The position numbers were made by a program, and so were the translations under genes. Under the pieces are notes generated by a model that saw nothing but the letters and a program-made list of their open reading frames with translations, had not been told where the DNA came from and searched no databases. From Clostridia bacterium (GTDB lineage: Bacteria > Bacillota > Clostridia > Oscillospirales > CAG-272), in the NCBI GenBank assembly GCA_017466375.1, contig JAFTUH010000067.1:1-40519 (forward strand): a stretch of DNA of 40,519 nucleotides. Reading direction: 5' to 3'. This document shows, in pieces, positions 37,840 to 40,519 of this stretch (within the stretch, counting starts at the first letter, position 1; every line of letters starts with the position of its first letter).

Positions 37840-40496
37840 TTTCCGCCCTCCGCCATGTCGGCAAGATCGGTCTTCGTCAGGCGAAGCACCTTGTATCCGC
37901 CTGCGTAATCGGTGACTTCGATATAGATCGGGGACGTGATATCCGACGGGATCTCCGCCTCGATGGGGTGCGTCTTTCCGCTGACGAACGCATACGCGTA
38001 CGTCCCGCTCCGATCGTACACGGAGACGGTGCCGAGTGCCGTTTCATCCGCCGCTTCGGCACGGATCCGATAACCGTCCTCCGTCTTCGTGACGGTGAGG
38101 TCGGAGACGCTCGGCGCGGTACTGTCCGCGTGCACGGTAAAGGTGAGCGTCTGCTCGTGCGATCCCGATCTGCAGATCACGTCCACCGTATACGCTCCGT
38201 CGGGGAAGACGTACTCGGGATTGTCCGCCGCGGTGAAATCCCACAGCGGAACGGCGGTCTGCGTCCCGACGGTAAGATACCGTGCGGCGCCGCCTTTATC
38301 GCCCTCGTAGAGGAGATGCCCGTCCGTGTCTGTCACGCGGACGCGAATCGTATCAATCTCCCTGAGGGGAGTGAGGTACGCGATCAGCTCGCCGCCACGC
38401 AGATGCACGGGGGAAAGGATCGAATAGGTGTCATCGTACGTACGGACGGCGGCGGTTCTGTCCGCGGTGCCGATCGTATAGGCGGCCGCCTGATCGGGCA
38501 TGCGGACGGCGAGGGTAACGGGAGCGAGCACGGCGCCTCCGTCAAATGCGGACGCATCCGAAAGCGGCAGTTTTTCCGTATCGCCCCAAAAGACCGTGAT
38601 CGGGAAAGACGTGCTGTCCGCGCCGCCGGTTGCCGTGATCCGTCCGTCCAGAAAGAAGCCGTGCGGCATCTTTTTCTGCAAAGCGGACAGTGTGCCGATC
38701 TGCATACTGACGGAGAGCGTGACGGAAACGCTCCGACGTGCGCCGACGAGCACCGTTTTCGGCGATTTCGTGATATCGCGGGTAAGGAGTCCCGTCGTAC
38801 AGCGCACGCCTGTGACGGGCACGGAGGCACCTGTGAGCCGTCCGTTCTCTCCGATCTCATCGGCGGCGAAATCGGCACGCAGGGTATATTTTTTCAGTTC
38901 ACTTGTCAGATTGGTCAGGGTGATACGCACGCGCACCGAGGAGGAATCCGTCTCAAGCGCGGTAACAGAGACCGCTTCCCCGTACGCTGCCGTTATCACC
39001 GCGCGGGGGAACACGCACGCTTCATCGAGCAGACCTGCACCCGCTGTACGGAGAGGATGCAGACTCTCCCCGAACGGACGGGCGGCGGCGGTAAGGATCG
39101 CCGTGGCGGCATCTCCGCTTTTGCCCAATGCGTGCAGATACTCTGCGGCTCGGGCACAGTATCCTGCCGCACGCGCTGCCGCGTACTGTGTGCCCGATCG
39201 GTAAGCGTAGCCGTCATCCCCTGCCGTGAGGACGTTCTGACCGACGGCGGCAAAGGCTACCGTTCCTTTGAAATCCTCCGTCGTGCCCGATGCCGAAAAG
39301 GGAGCGATTCCCTCTTTTTTCTCTTCAAACGTAACCGTATCGGGGGCGTCCCCGCCGGTCAGATACGCGCCGTCCGCCGCATTCACCATAACGGCGGGAA
39401 TCGGTGAATCGGTCAGTGCCATCTGGGCGACGCCGCTTCCGTTGTCCGCGACGATCATGCCGAGCGCACCTGCCTCAGCGGCATATTTTGCCTTCTCGGA
39501 GAAGGAGATCCCGCCGCGCATGACGACAGCGATCGCGCCGCGCACGTCGAGGCTTTCATAATCCGCCGCCTCCCCGAAATTCGGGACACGGAAGATCCTT
39601 ACCGTTTGTCCCGCGAACGCCTGCCCCATACTGTATCCGAGATAGGTGAGGGAAGAATCCGTATAATAGACGGGGATCTCCCCTGCCGTAAAGGAGAGGA
39701 TATGCGCATACGGATCACGGGCAGCGGCAACGGTGAGTGCCGAAGGATAGGAAGAAATCTCCGTAAGCGTACCGCGATCCACAAAAGCGGCGGGAGCACT
39801 CTGAAGCATGGCACGAACGGCGGCGGACGGCTCGCCCGCGCCTCCGTAGATGGGGATATTCGCCCGATCGGCTTCAGCAAACGCCGCGCGGAGGGTATCC
39901 CCTGCCTCCATACGTGTGAAATTCGTAAGGATCACGTCCGCACCGAGCGCGATGGCATCCCGGATTGCCGCGGATGCCGCTTCGGCAATGATCGTATCGT
40001 CTCCGTCTTTCGCCGCCTTCATAAGAAGAAGCTGGGCGTTGGGGGCTATGCCGACAAAATCCGACTCGTGCATAACTTTGCCGTCCTCCGTGAGGACATC
40101 CCCTGCGCCGAGGTAGTGTCCTGCCGCGACGGACGCGATCTGCGTGCCCGTATCGGTAAGATTTGTAAGATCGGTATCCACGCCGTCCGCGCAGTAATCC
40201 AGCGCGAGGGGGATCTTTTCACTGACGTACGCCGATGCATACGCGCGACCGAGCTCGCGGGTGATATCGCTCCGATCCAGCTTCGCCTCGGCGGGGGAGA
40301 CGGAAAACGCCGGATTCTGCGGATCAAATCCCGCTTCGATGACGGCGATCACCGTGCCTGCGCCCGTATAGTCGGACACGCGGGGGGAGATCTTCTCCTC
40401 ACGGGATGCGAATACGGGCAAGGCGGGCAGGAGCATCACCGCCGCGCAGGCAATCGCGAGCACACGGACGGAGAGAATGCGTTTGTTTCTTTTCAT
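37836..40496 (-). CDS. Secreted subtilase homologue lacking all catalytic residues
   Basis: An 886-residue exported protein with a signal peptide (1-30, ending PVFA) and the layout of the S8/C5a-peptidase group: a protease domain split by a PA-like insert (about 270-390), then beta-rich Fn3-like domains to the end. The fold landmarks align well, but the active site is gone. The Asp of VIDAG is Glu54 (VIEAGFD), the His of HGTHV is Thr116 (TGTQIAS), the Ser of GTSM is Gln437 (SGTQYAA) and the oxyanion Asn of AGN is Glu222 (GAGEPS). No stop or frameshift interrupts it, so it looks like a maintained pseudoenzyme, perhaps a binding or scaffold protein. GGAGGG precedes the ATG. It has no C-terminal anchor. 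Confidence 0.85.
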   Translation of the reverse strand: MKRNKRILSVRVLAIACAAVMLLPALPVFASREEKISPRVSDYTGAGTVIAVIEAGFDPQNPAFSVSPAEAKLDRSDITRELGRAYASAYVSEKIPLALDYCADGVDTDLTNLTDTGTQIASVAAGHYLGAGDVLTEDGKVMHESDFVGIAPNAQLLLMKAAKDGDDTIIAEAASAAIRDAIALGADVILTNFTRMEAGDTLRAAFAEADRANIPIYGGAGEPSAAVRAMLQSAPAAFVDRGTLTEISSYPSALTVAAARDPYAHILSFTAGEIPVYYTDSSLTYLGYSMGQAFAGQTVRIFRVPNFGEAADYESLDVRGAIAVVMRGGISFSEKAKYAAEAGALGMIVADNGSGVAQMALTDSPIPAVMVNAADGAYLTGGDAPDTVTFEEKKEGIAPFSASGTTEDFKGTVAFAAVGQNVLTAGDDGYAYRSGTQYAAARAAGYCARAAEYLHALGKSGDAATAILTAAARPFGESLHPLRTAGAGLLDEACVFPRAVITAAYGEAVSVTALETDSSSVRVRITLTNLTSELKKYTLRADFAADEIGENGRLTGASVPVTGVRCTTGLLTRDITKSPKTVLVGARRSVSVTLSVSMQIGTLSALQKKMPHGFFLDGRITATGGADSTSFPITVFWGDTEKLPLSDASAFDGGAVLAPVTLAVRMPDQAAAYTIGTADRTAAVRTYDDTYSILSPVHLRGGELIAYLTPLREIDTIRVRVTDTDGHLLYEGDKGGAARYLTVGTQTAVPLWDFTAADNPEYVFPDGAYTVDVICRSGSHEQTLTFTVHADSTAPSVSDLTVTKTEDGYRIRAEAADETALGTVSVYDRSGTYAYAFVSGKTHPIEAEIPSDITSPIYIEVTDYAGGYKVLRLTKTDLADMAEGGK

Positions 40497-40519
40497 GATC
40501 AGCCCTCCTTCCCGCTTTC

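Noticed and set aside
37503..39407. 634-codon plus-strand frame opposite the subtilase homologue
   Set aside because: Gly/Arg/His-rich with no recognisable domain; it also crosses the radical SAM gene on the other strand.
1..40519. CRISPR array, tRNA, rRNA or prophage
   Set aside because: No regularly spaced direct repeats, no cloverleaf with CCA-type acceptor, and no integrase, capsid or terminase motifs were found on reading both strands.

Overview
The window looks like chromosomal DNA from a fermentative, monoderm gut-type member of the Clostridia (Bacillota), with roughly 55-60% GC. I infer this from the near-consensus sigma-A promoters, strong AGGAGG ribosome binding sites, U-tract terminators, a TagGH/Wzm-Wzt-type exporter, lipoprotein and membrane-anchored surface proteins, and the many glycan-utilisation genes. 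Species cannot be told from this sequence alone. There are no rRNA or tRNA genes, CRISPR arrays, transposases or phage genes.

Layout. 1-3717: the 3' part of nagB, a large structured repeat, a SulP anion transporter and a GNAT acetyltransferase. 3807-10451: two tandem GH36 alpha-galactosidases on the minus strand and a divergent GH31 glycosidase. 10612-14934: a probable sugar operon of FGGY kinase, amidohydrolase-2, a triose-phosphate-isomerase-like protein and YjbQ, whose gaps are packed with short hairpin repeats. 15048-24153: a minus-strand surface block of three secreted proteins built from related beta-rich modules and an orphan sugar-binding lipoprotein. Two candidate non-coding RNAs and a SLOG-fold gene lie within this block. 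24585-28935: a polysaccharide ABC exporter pair, a HAD phosphatase, a mannonate-type SDR and a YbaK deacylase. 28979-32399: a lipid kinase, KDG kinase and a GT28 glycolipid synthase. 32619-36217: a small membrane protein divergent from an XRE regulator, then the tRNA-modification operon yfcE-mnmA-tcdA. 36970-40496: a secreted subtilase homologue that has lost its catalytic residues, overlapping a PflX-type radical SAM gene.

The genes fit a picture of glycan foraging: alpha-galactoside cleavage (GH36 x2, GH31), amino-sugar entry (NagB), uronate/KDG metabolism (SDR, KdgK), a less familiar phosphorylated-sugar route (10612-14934), and a cell surface carrying carbohydrate-binding-like proteins and exported polysaccharide.

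The least expected content is outside ordinary genes. (1) A family of about 600-bp intergenic repeats has inverted ends and hairpins whose arms change in step. Nested in or near them are a 78-bp element and a second, three-way-junction element for which both the empty and the filled site can be seen here. (2) A candidate rod-shaped RNA of about 270 nt has a perfect promoter. The -10 of that promoter sits in a palindrome (TTTTTCG-N11-CGAAAAA) that recurs at the XRE regulator promoter, suggesting a small regulon. (3) A second candidate sRNA of about 140 nt has tandem perfect promoters. (4) The subtilase is inactivated at every catalytic position. (5) Nine promoters match TTGACA-N17-TATAAT exactly in 40 kb.
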